Source of the DNA: Thalassospira lucentensis
GTDB lineage: Bacteria; Pseudomonadota; Alphaproteobacteria; Rhodospirillales; Thalassospiraceae
Assembly: GCF_001613805.1 (NCBI RefSeq)
Contig: NZ_LPVY01000008.1
Coordinates: 186,001 to 250,000 of the forward strand
Reading direction: 5' to 3'
Length of the DNA stretch: 64,000 bases
This document shows, one piece after another, positions 1-15,000 of this stretch. The notes below the pieces were generated by a model. The model ran no database searches. It had not been told where the DNA came from and saw only the letters and a list, made by a program, of their open reading frames with translations. The position numbers and the translations under genes were made by a program. The first letter of the stretch is position 1. Every line of letters begins with the position of its first letter.

Positions 1-3000
1 CGACGATCACCGTCGGTGACTCTGTTGTTACGCTAAAAGGTGTAGGCGCCGACGCGCTGACTTACGCCAATTTCGCGGGCGTCCGTTCACTTGATGGGAC
101 AGAAGAGAAAGATGTCCTCGAAGGTACAAGCCGAAGTGATGTAATCGACGGCCTTGCAGGCAATGATACAATTTTCGGTAATGCTGGTAACGACGTACTC
201 GCTGGCGGTTCTGGTGATGACTTGCTTTCGGGGGGCGTTGGTAATGACGTTATTGATGGCGGTGAGGGCTTTGATACTGCGACCTATGTTAGCAGCGAGG
301 GCGGCGTAAATGTCGATCTTCAATCTGGAACAGCAACAGGTGGTGACGGACAAGATACGTTAAGGAATGTCGAGAACGTTGTTGGTTCAGCTAATGACGA
401 TATCCTTTCCGGGGATGCCAATGCCAACAGTCTCTCTGGTGGAAGTGGAAGTGATACTCTTGCTGGCCGTGGTGGTGCTGATGTTCTTGACGGTGGCAGT
501 GGTATTGATACCGCCAGTTATGCGGATGCGGACGGCCCGGTTTCGATAAACTTGGGTGCGGGTTCTGTCACAGGGAGTGATGGTAACGATCGACTGGTCT
601 CAATTGAGAATGCAATTGGTTCCGATGCTGACGATAATATTGTTGGATCAAGTGGCAGCAATACCCTTTGGGGGGGCGCTGGCGATGATACGCTGAATGG
701 CGGTATGGGCGATGATCTTCTTGTCGGAGGTGACGGCGGCGACACCTTTGTTTTCGGTGCAGGTGCCGGGGATGATGTTGTTTCTGATTTTGATCCGGAA
801 AATGACAAAATCGACCTGAATTCTTTTGGCATTCCTAACTGGGAAGCTCTCAAGAAGTTCATTGATGTTGATAATGATGGTAACGCAGTTATTAACATTA
901 ATGACAACAGCTTCACACTGTTGGGGGTCTCGCCTGATCTATTGTCCGGGGAAAACTTTGCAAATCTGGGAACACTCGGTGCTACCGAAGGAAATGACAT
1001 TCTTATCGGCACCGGGTTTGATGAAATAATCGATGGTTTTGGCGGCGATGACACGATCAGTGCTGGTGGAGGGGACGACACGGTATTTGGTGGTGACGGC
1101 AATGACACAATTTCCGGAGGAGCAGGGCGGGATATTATTGATGGAGGCGCGGGAAGAGACGCGGCCGACTATCGAAACAGTTCGGCCGTAACCGTCAGTC
1201 TTGATAATGGCACTGCAGATGCAAGTGGCTCAAATCAGGATATTCTTGTTGATATCGAAGACATTATTGGTTCGGCCTTTAACGATACCATTCGCGGAAA
1301 TGATGGTGACAACCGTCTGACAGGTGAGGCTGGCGCAGATAACCTCTCCGGTGGGGCTGGAAACGATACTCTTGAAGGTGGATCTGGAAATGACACTCTT
1401 GCAGGTGGTGTTGGAGATGACACACTAATCGGTGGTACAGGCACGGACATCGCAGATTATTCGACTGCAACGGGTGAGGTGTTAGTCGATCTTTCTGTCG
1501 GCACTGCAATGGGTGCGGACGGTTCCGATACTTTATCTGGTATCGAAAATGTGTCGGGTAGTAGTTTCAACGATACAATTGTGGGAGATGACGGCTCCAA
1601 CACCCTGTTCGGGAATGCTGGCGATGACACCATTTTCGGGAATGCGGGGGACGATCTGCTCAGTGGTGGTTCTGGTAACGATGAAATTAATGGTGGCGAA
1701 GGAACTGACACCGTTAGTTACCTTGGTGAAGCAGGAGTGGTGGTTGATCTCACAGCAGGCACCGCATCCGGCGCTGATGGCGTTGATACTCTCTCGGGGA
1801 TAGAGAATATCGAAGGCTCCGAGTTCGCAGACGACTTGCGCGGAGACGACGGTAACAATGTGATTTCGGGTGGTGGTGGTGCGGATACCATCCGTGGTGG
1901 CGCTGGCAATGACACGCTAACTGGTGGTGGTGGGGCAGATCTTTATAAAATCGCTGCAGGAGACGGCGATGATGTTGTTATGGATTTCGACGTCGCCTCG
2001 GATCAAATTGACCTCAGCGAGCTGTCAATCAGCACCTATGGCGAGCTTTTTGAATTGATGTCCGAGACTGCTTCAGGCGATCTCGTAATAGACTTCGGAG
2101 AGGGTGTTACCATGACCCTTAATGGGGTCAGTCTTGATGAAATCTCTGCTGACAATTTTGTTGGAATTAGGGACATTGTTGGGACCTCGGGGGTCGATAT
2201 TCTGATCGGTACTGACGGAAAAGATACACTTTCCGGATTGACAGGCAACGACACACTGATCGGCCTAGAGGACAATGATCATCTATTGGGGGGTGCCGGG
2301 AATGATCTGCTTCAGGGAGGTGAGGGTGATGATTTCCTCGATGGTGGCGACGGTACCGACGCTGCTGACTACAGCGATATTTCCCAGGCAATAAATGTAA
2401 ACCTCAATACCGGTGTAGCTTCAGGTGCAGGTGGCTCGGACGTACTTGTCAATATTGAAAATGTTGCAAGTGGTTCCGGTTCAGACGTCTTGACCGGCAG
2501 CAACGGTAACAATGTCATATCGGGTGGTGGTGGTGACGATCTTATTGAAGGTTTAGAAGGTGACGACACATTGTTCGGTGGCTCGGGCGAAGATACGGCC
2601 AGCTACTCAAACGCAAATGGTTCGGTGAACGTCAATCTTGCCGACTTGAAGGTGACCGGAGCTGCTGGCAATGATGTGCTAATCGGTTTCGAAAACGTGT
2701 CAGGTTCTGAATATGATGACGTTCTTGCCGGTGATAGCGGTGCCAACAAACTATTCGGAAACTCGGGTAATGATACTCTGATTGCGTCCGAAGGTAACGA
2801 CACACTGGCAGGTGGTGCCGGGCAGGATGCCGTTGATTATCGAAATGCCCAGAACGGTGTGACTATCGATCTTGGTTCCGGTAGTGCGTCGGGCATGGGG
2901 ACTGACACGCTGTCGAGCATTGAACACGTGTCAGGATCCAGTTTCAACGATGTTATTATAGGCAATCAGTCCGACAACCTTCTGAACGGCGGCGTCGGGA

Positions 3001-6000
3001 ACGACATCATTTCAGGTGGCCTTGGCAAAGATACTCTTTTGGGTGGAGCAGGAAACGATACGCTTTCTGGCGGGAGTTCCTCCGATATTATTGATGGCGG
3101 CGACGGTATTGATACCGTTAGTTATACAGATAGTGAAACCGGCATCGAGATAAATCTTGCTACAGGTCAAACTGACGAAACTTCAGCAGATCAAATTCTC
3201 AACGTAGAAAATGTAATCGGGTCAAGTTTCGATGACGTGATTACGGGTTCGAGCGTCAATAACATGCTCGTTGGCAGCGATGGCAATGACACCTTTGTTG
3301 GAAGCGCCGGTGATGACGTGTTTAGCGGAGGTACAGGAAGCGACACTGTTGATTACAGTGCTTCGACTGCGGGTGTGTCTCTGAACCTGCAGTCCGGGAC
3401 GACCGAAAAGACGGCTGGAAGCGATACATTCACCAGTATCGAAAATGCCGTTGGAACCGAATTCAATGACAACATTACCGGTTCCAGTGCAAATAACATC
3501 CTGTCTGGCGGAAATGGTGATGATGTAATCAATGCTGATAGCGGCAATGATACGGTTTCCGGTGGGCTTGGTAATGATACCCTGCGCGGTGGCGCAGGTA
3601 ACGACACGCTTGACTATTCTGCTGCGAATGGCGGGCAGACAGTTGATCTTTCTATTGGGACTGCGGCTGGTGCCGATGGTTCCGATGACATTGCTGGTTT
3701 CGAGAATGTTGTCGGAACGACATTCAACGATACACTTATTGGTGACAGTGCAAACAACACCCTGATTGGTGGTGGCGGTGACGACGTACTGACCGGTGGT
3801 GCGGGCAATGATTTGCTCGATGGTGGTGCGGGCGATGACAGCTTCGTCGGTGAGGCAGGCAACGATACATATGTTGGTGGAGCAGGCTCCGATACCCTTG
3901 ATTTCCGTACCGCGCAATCCGGTCTGACCATTGATCTGGTAAACAATGTTGTGGTTGGGGCTGATACCGGGACCGATACTTTTACCGGTATCGAACAGAT
4001 ACTGGCATCCGAATTCAATGATACCGTCACGGGCGGGGCTGGTGCGGACACGGTTAGTGCCGGGGCTGGCGACGATATCGTTCGCGGTGGCGCCGGGGAA
4101 GATACGCTTTCTGGCGGTGCCGGTAATGATCTGATTGATGGTGGCGCGGGTCGGGATATCCTCGACGGCGGAGCCGGTGAAGATACCATTTCCTATGACA
4201 GTGCAAGCAGCTCCGTCAGTGTAGACCTGCAAAGCGGTGTCGTTGGCGGTACCGAAAACGACCAGATTTCCAGTTTTGAAAATATCAAAGGATCTGCCTT
4301 CGCCGATACGCTAAGGGGTGACTCCGGTCGCAACAGCATTGATGGCGGTGCAGGTGATGATTTCATCGATGGTCGTGCCGGTGATGACGTTCTGTCAGGT
4401 GGTGCGGGGAATGATACGCTCCGTGGCGGTACCGGGTCGGATACCATAGATGGCGGTGCCGGTGTCGACACGCTTGATCTTTCTGACCTTGCCGGTGACG
4501 TCACCGTTGATATGGCCGGTGGTCAGGCAACTGATGGCGCGGATACCGACAATTTTGCCAATATCGAAAATATCACGACCGGATCGGGCAATGACACTGT
4601 CGTTGGGGATGATGGCAACAACATCATTACGACTGGCGCTGGCGACGACGTTGTAAATGGTGGTGCTGGCGACGATGTCATTTCCGGCGGTGACGGTGCC
4701 GACACGCTTGAAGGGGGGGCAGGCAACGATACCCTTCTTTCCGGCGGCGGTGACGATGTTCTGATGGGTGGTGACGGGCTTGACACCGCCAGTTATGCCG
4801 ACGCAACCGGCCCTGTTCTGGTTGATACCGCAAACGATACTGTCAGTGGGTCTGCAACCGGCACAGATACGCTTGACGGTATTGAAGTTATTGAAGGTTC
4901 GGCATTCGACGATACCTTTATCGGTGGTGCGGAGAACGACACCTTCATCGGTGGTGCTGGTGATGACACGTTTGAAGCCGGTCTTGGTAGCGATACGCTG
5001 ACACTCGGAACCGGCAGGGATCAGGTCGTGTTTCGTCCGGGCGACGGTAATAACACGATTACCGATTTTGATCCGGCGAATGACGTCATTGATCTGACGG
5101 ACTTCAATATTGCCGGTTATGGTGCGCTTGAAAGCCTGTTTGGAACCGATGCCCGCGGCAACCTGATCATTACGCTCGATAGCGGTGATACGATCACTCT
5201 TGAAGGGGTTCAGGCATCTTCGCTTGGCATTGATAATTTCATCGGTGTCGATGTCCGCCTGGGGACCGAAAATGCTGATGAAATGATTGGCGGTTCAGGC
5301 GGTGACATCATCAATGCGCTGGGTGGGGATGACACTGTTTCGGGCGGTGACGGCAATGACCGCCTGATTGGTGGCGCCGGCAATGACATCCTTTCTGGCG
5401 ATGCCGGCGATGATACGCTGGTTGGTAATTCGGGTTCCGATACGCTGGTCGGTGGTGCGGGTAATGACACCGTTGATTACTCGACCGAGACAGCCGGTAT
5501 TACGGGCGATCTGTCGACCGGTATCGTCACCGGTGGTGATGGCGATGACACGCTTGACGGTATCGAAAATCTTACCGGGACGCTGTTTGAAGATACGCTG
5601 ACGGGTGATGTTGGTGACAACACCCTGTCGGGCCTTGCCGGGAATGACACGCTGGCCGGGGGCGAGGGCAATGACGTCATTGACGGCGGTGCCGGTTCGG
5701 ATACAGCTGATTACAGCACCGCCAACGGTGCAGTTGACGTCAATCTTGAAAACGGCACAGCCATCGGTCAGGGCAACGACACGCTTGCCAATATCGAAAA
5801 TGTCGTCGGTTCGGACTTCAACGACACAATCAATGGCAATGCTGCAGATAACACCGTAACGGCCGGGGCCGGGAACGACGTGATCAATGTCGGTTCGGGG
5901 GATGACGTTGTTGATGCCGGAAGCGGTGATGACGAAATTACCGGCGGTGCGGGATCGGATACCCTTTCCGGTGGTACCGGCAACGACGTGCTGGATGGTG

Positions 6001-9000
6001 GGGCGGATAACGATACCCTGTCGGGTGGCACGGGTGACGACATCATTCAGGCCGGGACCGGCGACGACTGGATTTATGGTGATACCGGTGACGACATCAT
6101 TGATGGTGGCAACGGTATCGACACGGCCGATTATTCCAATGTCGAAGGCCCGGTTGTCGTTGATCTGGTCAACCAGTATGCATCGGGTTCGGGCGGAAAT
6201 GATATCGTTCGCAATGTCGAACGGGTCATTGGTACCGATTTTGCCGATACCCTGATCGGGGCGGACGGGGTCAATACCCTGGATGGTGGATCGGGCAACG
6301 ATACGCTGTTTGGCGGCGATGGTGACGACGTCATTATCACCGGCGACGGCGAAGACATGATTGTTGTTACCCCGGGTGGCGGCAGCGATACGGTTACCGA
6401 TTTTGACGTCAACGAAGATGTGATTGATCTGTCATCCTATGGGATTGAGGATTACAGCGATCTTGCCGATCGCATGTTCGATGACGCCAACGGCAATGCG
6501 GTTATCTCGCTCGGCCCGGGTGAAAGCATCACGCTTGAAGGTGTTTCGGTCGATGATCTTGGGCCAGATAACTTCTTTGGCTATGTCACCATCGAAGGTA
6601 CTGAATTCGACGACGTCCTGCAGGGCAGCCAGCTTGGCGATGAAATCAATGCGCTGGACGGTGACGATATTGTTGATGGCGGTGCCGGTGACGATGTCAT
6701 CAATGGCGATGCGGGCAACGATACCCTGATCGGTGGTGCCGGTGATGACGAACTGAATGGTGGGCACGGCAACGATACCGCCGATTATTCCGATACGTCC
6801 GAAGGTGTCACCGTTGACCTGAGCACAGGTAGCGCAACTGGCGCAGCCGGAAACGATACCCTTGATAGCATCGAAAATGTCACCGGCGGGGATGGCGACG
6901 ATATCCTGATCGGTGATGAAAACGCCAATATTCTGGATGGCGGCGAAGGCAACGATACCGTTTATGGCAATGACGGCGACGATACCCTGATTGGCGGCGA
7001 AGGCGATGATACGCTGTCCTACGAAGGGGCCGAAGAAGGCGTTTCCGTCGATCTTGCCAATGGCACGGCAAGTGGTGGTGCCGGAAATGATGTGATTGAC
7101 GGTTTTGAAACCGTGATCGGGTCTGATCATGCCGATACCATTTCGGGCGATGATGCCAGCAACGTGATCGAAGGCGGTGCCGGTGACGATGTGCTGGCCG
7201 GTGGTGGTGGCGATGACACCATTCTGGGCGGGGCGGGTAACGATACCCTGCAGGCGGGTACCGGCAATGATACCCTTGTCGGTGGCGATGGCACCGATAT
7301 CGCCGATTATTCGGATCGGACCGATCCGGTTGTCGTCGATCTTGCCGCGGGTACCGGCACGACCGCCGACGGCAACGATACGCTGATCGATATCGAAGGG
7401 GCGACCGGTGGTTCGGGCAACGATACCCTTCTGGGGTCGGATGGCGATAACATCCTTTCGGGTGGTGCCGGTGATGACACCCTTTCGGGCGGTGCGGGTA
7501 ACGACATCCTTGCCGGTGGCGCCGGGGCCGATCTGGTTGATGGTGGGGCCGGTGACGATGTCCTGACCTTCGATGGTGATCATGTCGCGGCATCGGGTGA
7601 AACCACCGACCATGTCGGTAGCCCGACGACGGATGGCACCGGCGACGTTGCAGATATCAGTGGCAAAAACCTTTCTGATGACAGTTTTGTCGGCGGCGAA
7701 GGCAACGATACCCTGCAAGCAGGCGGCGGTGATGATGCCATCATCCTGGATCGCGATCACGCCGGTGGCGGTGCCGCCAACCCGTCGATTGTGGATATTG
7801 AAAACATCAATGCCGGTGCGGGTAACGATGTTGTCGACCTGACCAGTGAAACGCATTCCTATGGTGACGTCACGATTGATGGCGGCGCCGGTGACGATAC
7901 CCTGTGGGCCAATGACGGTGATGACGTCATCCTTGGGGGTGCTGGTTCTGACAATATTCTGGGCGGTGCGGGTGCCGATAATATTGATGGGGGTGCGGAT
8001 AACGACATCCTTGATGGCGGAACCGGGAATGACATCATCGCGGGTGGTGCTGGCGACGATACCATCATGGCCGGTATCGGCGATGACACGCTTTCGGGTG
8101 GGGACGGTGCCGATACGCTTGATATGTCTGCGGCCAATGGCGCGACAATTGATCTGGCCAATGGCACGGCAAGCAGCGATGCCACCGGTTCGGACAGTAT
8201 TTCCGGCTTTGAAAATGTGATCGCGACGGATGGTGATGACACCATCATCGGTAATGCCGCAGACAATGTGATTGATGCCGGTGCGGGCAACGATACGGTT
8301 TCGATTGATGCCGGTAACGACCATCTTGATGGTGGCGACGGCATTGATACGCTTGACCTGTCGGGCACCAGTGGCGGGGTAACGGTTGATCTTGCCGCTG
8401 GCACGGCGAACGGCGCACAGACCGGTTCCGATACGATTGCCAGTTTCGAAAATGTCACGGGTTCAGCAGACGCCGATACCATTACCGGCAGTGATGCGGC
8501 CAACACGATTGACGGTGGTGCCGGTGATGACGTGATCGATGGCGGCGCTGGCGACGATGTCCTTTCGGGCGGTGCAGGGAATGACACACTGGCCGCGGGC
8601 GACGGCAACGACACCCTGACCGGTGGCGATGGCGCGGATGTCTTTGTCTTTGAAGATGGCAGCGACGCCGATCTGGTCAGCGACTTTGACATCGCCAGCG
8701 ACGTGATTTCCCTGCCCGATATCGGTGTTTCAAGCTGGACCGAATTGCAGCCGCTGCTGTCCGATGGACCGGATGGTGCGGTGATCACGTTGCCGTCCGG
8801 CGGCACGGTAACGCTTTCGGGCGTGGCTGTTGGCTCCCTGACACCGGATCACTTTGCCGGAATCGAAAATGTCGGAACGCCGGGTGATGATACACTTGGC
8901 GGTGGCAGCGGTGACGATACGGTTGGTGCCGGTGATGGCAACGACACGGTCGACGGTGGCGAAGGTAATGACTCGGTCGATGGCGGCGACGGCGATGATT

Positions 9001-12000
9001 CCGTTGGTGGTGGCACGGGCGACGATAGTGTTGGCGGTGGTGCCGGTAACGACACGGTCGACGGTGGCGAAGGTAATGACACGGTCGATGGCGGCGACGG
9101 TGATGATTCCGTTGGTGGTGGCACGGGCGACGATAGTGTTGGCGGTGGTGCCGGTAACGATACGGTCGACGGCGGTGACGGTGATGACTCGGTCGACGGT
9201 GGTGATGGTAATGATTCCGTCGGTGGCGGTGCGGGTAACGACACTGTTGGTGGTGGTGCCGGCGACGATACGGTTGATGGCGGCGAAGGTGATGACACGC
9301 TTGACGGTGGTGATGGCAACGACACCCTGATCGGTGGGCCAGGCACGGATACGCTTGCCGGTGGTGCGGGTGATGACGTTCTGGAATTTGGTGCGGATCG
9401 CACCGGCCAGTCGGGTGATACCACCGATCATGCGGGCAGTCCGGGTGTCGATGGCACCGGCGAAATTGCCGATCTTGATGGTCTTGGTATCAGTGATGAT
9501 CAGTATGATGGCGGTGACGGCATCGATACGCTGGTGGGCACGTCGGGCGGCGATGCGATCATTCTGGATCGCGATCATGAAAATGGTTCCGCCAATCCGT
9601 CAATCAGTGGCGTTGAAATCATTGAAACCGGCGACGGTGATGACGTTGTCGATCTGACCAGCCAGGTTCATTCCTATGGCGATGTCACGGTTGATGGCGG
9701 TGCGGGCCACGATACCATCTGGACCAGTGCCGGGGATGACAGCGTCCTTGCCGGTGATGGCAATGACCATATCAATACGGGTGCCGGCAGTGACGTGATT
9801 GACGCCGGGGCGGGTGATGACGATATCGCGGCGGGTTCCGGCGATGATGTGATCAATGCGGGTAACGGCAACGATGTGATTTCATCAGGTGACGGCAATG
9901 ATACGGTGGATGCCGGTACGGGTGACGATAGCGTTATCGGTGATGCCGGTAACGATATTCTTGCCGGTGGCGATGGCACCGATACGCTTGATCTGACCAA
10001 TGCCGATGGCGGGGCCGTCATTGATCTTGAAAATGGCACGGCAAGCAGCACGGAAACTGGGTCTGACACCATTTCGGGCTTCGAACAGGTCGTTACAGGG
10101 GCTGGTGACGATACGATTTCCGGAAGTTCCGCCGATGACACAATATCGTCCGGCGCAGGGAACGATACGATTGACGGTGCCGATGGCAATGACCGGATCG
10201 TGGCCGGTGATGGGAATGATACCGTATCCGATGGTGCGGGCAGTGACTATGTCGATGCTGGTACCGGCGATGACACGGTTGTTGCGGGTGCCGGTGATGA
10301 CAGTCTTGATGGTGGCCAGGGCAATGACACCATTGATATGCGCAACGCAACCAGTGGTGCCACGGTCAATCTGGCGGCAGGTTCGGCGCAATCGGCAGAA
10401 ACCGGTTCGGACAGCATTTCGAACTTTGAAAATGTCACAACCGGTTCGGGCGATGATGAACTGACCGGATCGGACGCCAATAACGTCATGGCCGCAGGGG
10501 CGGGTAACGACACCCTTGATGGTGGGGCTGGCGACGATACGCTTTCCGGCGGGGCGGGCAATGACAGCTTTATCTTTGCCGATGGCACCGATGATGATGT
10601 TGTCACCGACTTCGTAGTCGGGACCGACAAACTGACCCTTGATGGCACGGGCATTGAAACCTGGACCCAGCTTCGTGATCTGATCACCGGCAATTCGCTT
10701 GGTGATGCCGTAATCAATCTGCCGTCCGGCGGCACGATAACGCTGCAGGGTGTTAATCCGCTTGATCTCTCAGTCGATGATTTCACCGGTGTGACCGATG
10801 GCGGCACACCTTATGACGACAGCCTGACCGGTGGCGATGGCGATGATGTCATTGATGCGCTTGCCGGTGACGATATTGTCGATGGTGGTGCCGGTAATGA
10901 TACGATTGATGGCGGTGCGGGCAACGATACCCTGATGGGTGGTTCGGGCGATGACACGGTCGATGGTGGAGCCGGTTCGGATACGCTTGGCGGCGGCACC
11001 GGCAATGATGAACTCGATGGTGGCGATGGTGCCGACACGCTTTCGGGCGGTGCGGGTGACGACACCCTTGATGGCGGATCCGGCGACGATGTCCTGAACT
11101 TTGAAGCCGATGGCACGGCCGCAAGCGGTGACACCACCGAAAATACCGGCAGCCCGGGCGTCGATGGCACCGGTGAGCTTGCCAATATCGGTGGCAAGAA
11201 CATCTCGGATGATACCTTTGTCGGTGGTGACGGTACCGATACCCTGAACCTGACCGGTGGCAGTGATGCGCTCATCCTTGATGGCAGCAAACTGGGCGAT
11301 GGCCAGACGACGGGTAGCACGATCGAAACCCGGACATTCGGCCTGACGGATTCGGCATCATCAGGTGCCGTGCAGGCCGCATGGTCGGATGCAAATCTTT
11401 ACGCCTTTGATTTTGGCACATCCTATGTCGGTGAAGACGGCAAACTGAACCTTGCCGCGGCGGATGACACCGTGACCTTTGATGGCAACGGTATCGGCAA
11501 TAACGGTGGTTCACCGGCCGGAAGCCAGATCAACCACAATGGCAATACCGGCGAAAGCGAAGCCGTTGTTGTCGATCTTGGTGCCAATGCGCGCAATGCC
11601 ACGGTTCAGGTTTCCAACCTGATTGCGGCCGAACATGGCGGTGAAGTCGGTTCGTGGCAGGCCTTTGATGCCGATGGCAATCTGGTTGCGTCGGGTGTGC
11701 TTGACGAAAGCACGATCAGCTACACCAGTGGCGGTGTTGGCACGGCAACGATCAGTGTCACCGACAGTCTCGGCAATCCGGTTGAATTCCGTTACCTCGC
11801 CTTTGAAAGCGAGCCTTATGCCGATGGTTCATCGGGTGGTGACAGCAGCGATTATTTCGTCCGTTCCATCACCTTTGATGCGGTGGTCGAAGAAACCGTT
11901 ACCGATGGCGCGCGCCTTGACGGGGTCGAGGTTATCAACGCGGGTGAAGGCAACGACGTTGTCGATCTGACCAGCGATACGATTGCCTATGGCGATGTCA

Positions 12001-15000
12001 CCATCAATGGTGGCGGCGGCAACGATACGCTTTGGGCCAACGAAGGCAATGACCGCATCAATGGCGAACTTGGTGACGACAATCTTTATGGCGGTGCGGG
12101 TGACGACTATCTTGATGGTGGTTATGGTCGTGATGTCCTTGATGGTGCCGAAGGCAGTGATACGCTGATCGGCGGGCAGGGTAACGATACGCTTCGTGGT
12201 GGTGAAGGCGACGACATCATCCATGGCGGTGGTGACATCGATACCGTGACCTATGACGATGCGGCATCGGGCGTGAATGTTGATCTGGCCAATTACACCG
12301 CGACGGGTGGTGCCGGGAATGACGGCATCTACTGGGTCGAAAACGTTGTCGGTTCTGCCCATGATGACATCATCAGGGGTGATGCGCAGAATAACACGCT
12401 GGATGGTGGTGCCGGTGATGACACCCTTTCCGGTGGTGCCGGGAATGATGCGCTGCGCGGTGGTGATGGCAACGATACGGCGGATTACAGCAATTCGGCC
12501 GCGGCGGTTCGTGCGAACCTTGCAACCGGTACCGCACAGCTTGCCAATGGTGAAGCAGACACCCTGACCAGCATTGAAAACCTGATTGGTTCGGGCGGCA
12601 GCGACACCCTGACCGGGTCGAATGGCGACAACCTGCTTTCGGGCGGTGCGGGCAATGACAGCCTGATCGGCAATGGCGGCAACGATACCCTTGATGGTGG
12701 TATCGGCAACGACATGCTCGATGGTGGCGATGGTAACGACACCCTGATGGGGGGTGATGGTGCCGATCGCATCTATGGCGGGGCAGGCAATGATACGCTT
12801 GATGGGGGTGCCGGTAACGATACCCTTGATGCCGGGGCGGGCGACGACGTTATTCTGGCGGGCGATGGCAATGACGTCATCACTGCGGGTGCAGGTGCCG
12901 ATACGGTTGATGCGGGTACGGGCGATGACACGGTTGTTGCCGGTGCGGGCAACGATATTCTTGCCGGTGGTGATGGCAACGACACCCTTGATTTCGCTGC
13001 TGCCAATGGCGTGACGGTTGACCTGTCGGCTGGCACTGCAAGCAGCGATGCCACCGGTACGGACAGCATTTCCGGCTTCGAGAATGTTTTGGGCACGGCG
13101 GGTTCGGATACGCTTATCGGATCGAGCGGGGCAAACGTCCTGTCTGGTGCGGATGGTAATGACGTTCTGGACGGGGGTGCGGGTGATGACTCCGTTTATG
13201 GCGGGGCCGGTAACGACACCATTATCGCCGGTGCCGGGAATGACACGCTTTCGGGTGGTGCGGGCACCGATACCCTTGATCTGAGCCAGGCGGCAAGTGG
13301 GGCCACGGTTGATCTGTCGGCCGGTACCGCAAGCAGTGCCGAAACCGGCAACGACACTATTTCCGGTTTTGAAAATGTCATCGGATCGGCGGGCAACGAC
13401 GACATTACCGGATCGGATGGCGATAACGTCCTTTCGGGCGGTGCCGGTGATGACACCATCGAAGGCGGTGCGGGTGCCGATACGCTTGATGGTGGCGATG
13501 GCATTGATACGATCAGCTATGAGGGTTCAAGCGCCGGGGTCGAGATTTATCTTGGCGATACCGATGGCAATGCCAGAACACCGGGTGAAGGTGGCCGTGC
13601 GTTTGGCGGCGATGCCGCGGGCGATATTCTTGCCAATTTCGAACGCGTCATTGCGTCGGCCCATGATGATTATGTCTATGGCAACAGCCAGAACAACGTT
13701 GTCGATCTGGGTGATGGCAACGATACGTTTGACAATGTCGAAGCCGATGTCAGCGCCGATACAGTCGATGGCGGCGAGGGCAATGACACGATCTGGACCG
13801 GCGATGGCGCCGATACCCTGATCGGTGGCAATGGCAATGATTATCTGAATGGTGAAAAAGGCGACGACACGCTTGACGGTGGGGCTGGTAATGACAGCCT
13901 TGTGGGTGGTGATGGCAACGATACGCTGGATGGCGGATCGGGCAATGACCGTATCACGACCGGGTCGGGTGCCGATCTGGTCAAGGTCACAAGCCTTGTC
14001 GGTGATAAGGTCGTTACCGATTTCAACACAAGCGTTGACCAGATTTCCCTTGATGCACTTGGCATTTCCGAATGGTCCGAACTGGCCCCGCGTCTGAGCG
14101 AGGTCAATGGCAATACCGTCATCGATCTGGGGCCGGATGGCTCGGTAACGCTGCTGGGTGTGCGTCTGAACGAAGTCACGTCTGATATGTTTGTCGGGAT
14201 CGAAGGCCCGGTTGGCGCGACGCCGTTTGATGATGTCCTGCTGGGCACCAGCGAAGACGATTATATTGATGCACTGGCCGGGAATGACGTGGTTGATGGC
14301 GGGGATGGCAATGACACCATCCTTGGCAATGATGGCGACGATAACCTGTCGGGTGGTGCCGGAAACGATACGGTTTCGGGCGGCAACGGCAACGACGTGA
14401 TCGACGGTGGCGACGGCGATGACAATCTGGATGGCAATGACGGCCATGACGTGATCGCGGGCGGTGCGGGCAATGACACCCTGATCGGCGGATCGGGCAA
14501 CGATGTGATTTCCGGCGGTGGCGGTTCTGACTTCATCGATGCGATGGATGGCAATGATGTTGTCACCGGCGGTGATGATACCGATACGATCTATGGCGCG
14601 GCCGGTGATGACCAGCTTTCGGGTGAAGCGGGTGATGATGTCATTTCGGGCGGCGATGGTGCCGATACCATCAATGGCGGTCTTGGTAATGACTTGCTTT
14701 CGGGTGATGCGGGCAATGACACCCTTTCGGGTGCGGATGGCAACGATACCCTGATGGGTGGCGACGGTGCCGATACGCTTTCGGGTGGTACCGGTAATGA
14801 CGTCCTGTCGGGCGGCAATGACAATGACCTGCTTGAAGGCGGTATCGGAAGCGACACCCTGTCGGGCGATGCCGGTAACGACACGCTGCTGGGTGGTGAC
14901 GGTAACGATACGCTTGATGGCGGGGCTGGCAACGACATCTATACCGGTGGTGCCGGTTCGGATCAGATCATCGTGTCGGATAATTCCGGCGACAAGGTCG

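Noticed and set aside
8849-9424. Ser/Pro-rich ORFs on the minus strand within the RTX repeats
   Set aside because: The SPPSTVS-type repeats are the complement of GGxGxD codons, a frame artefact of the tandem repeats.
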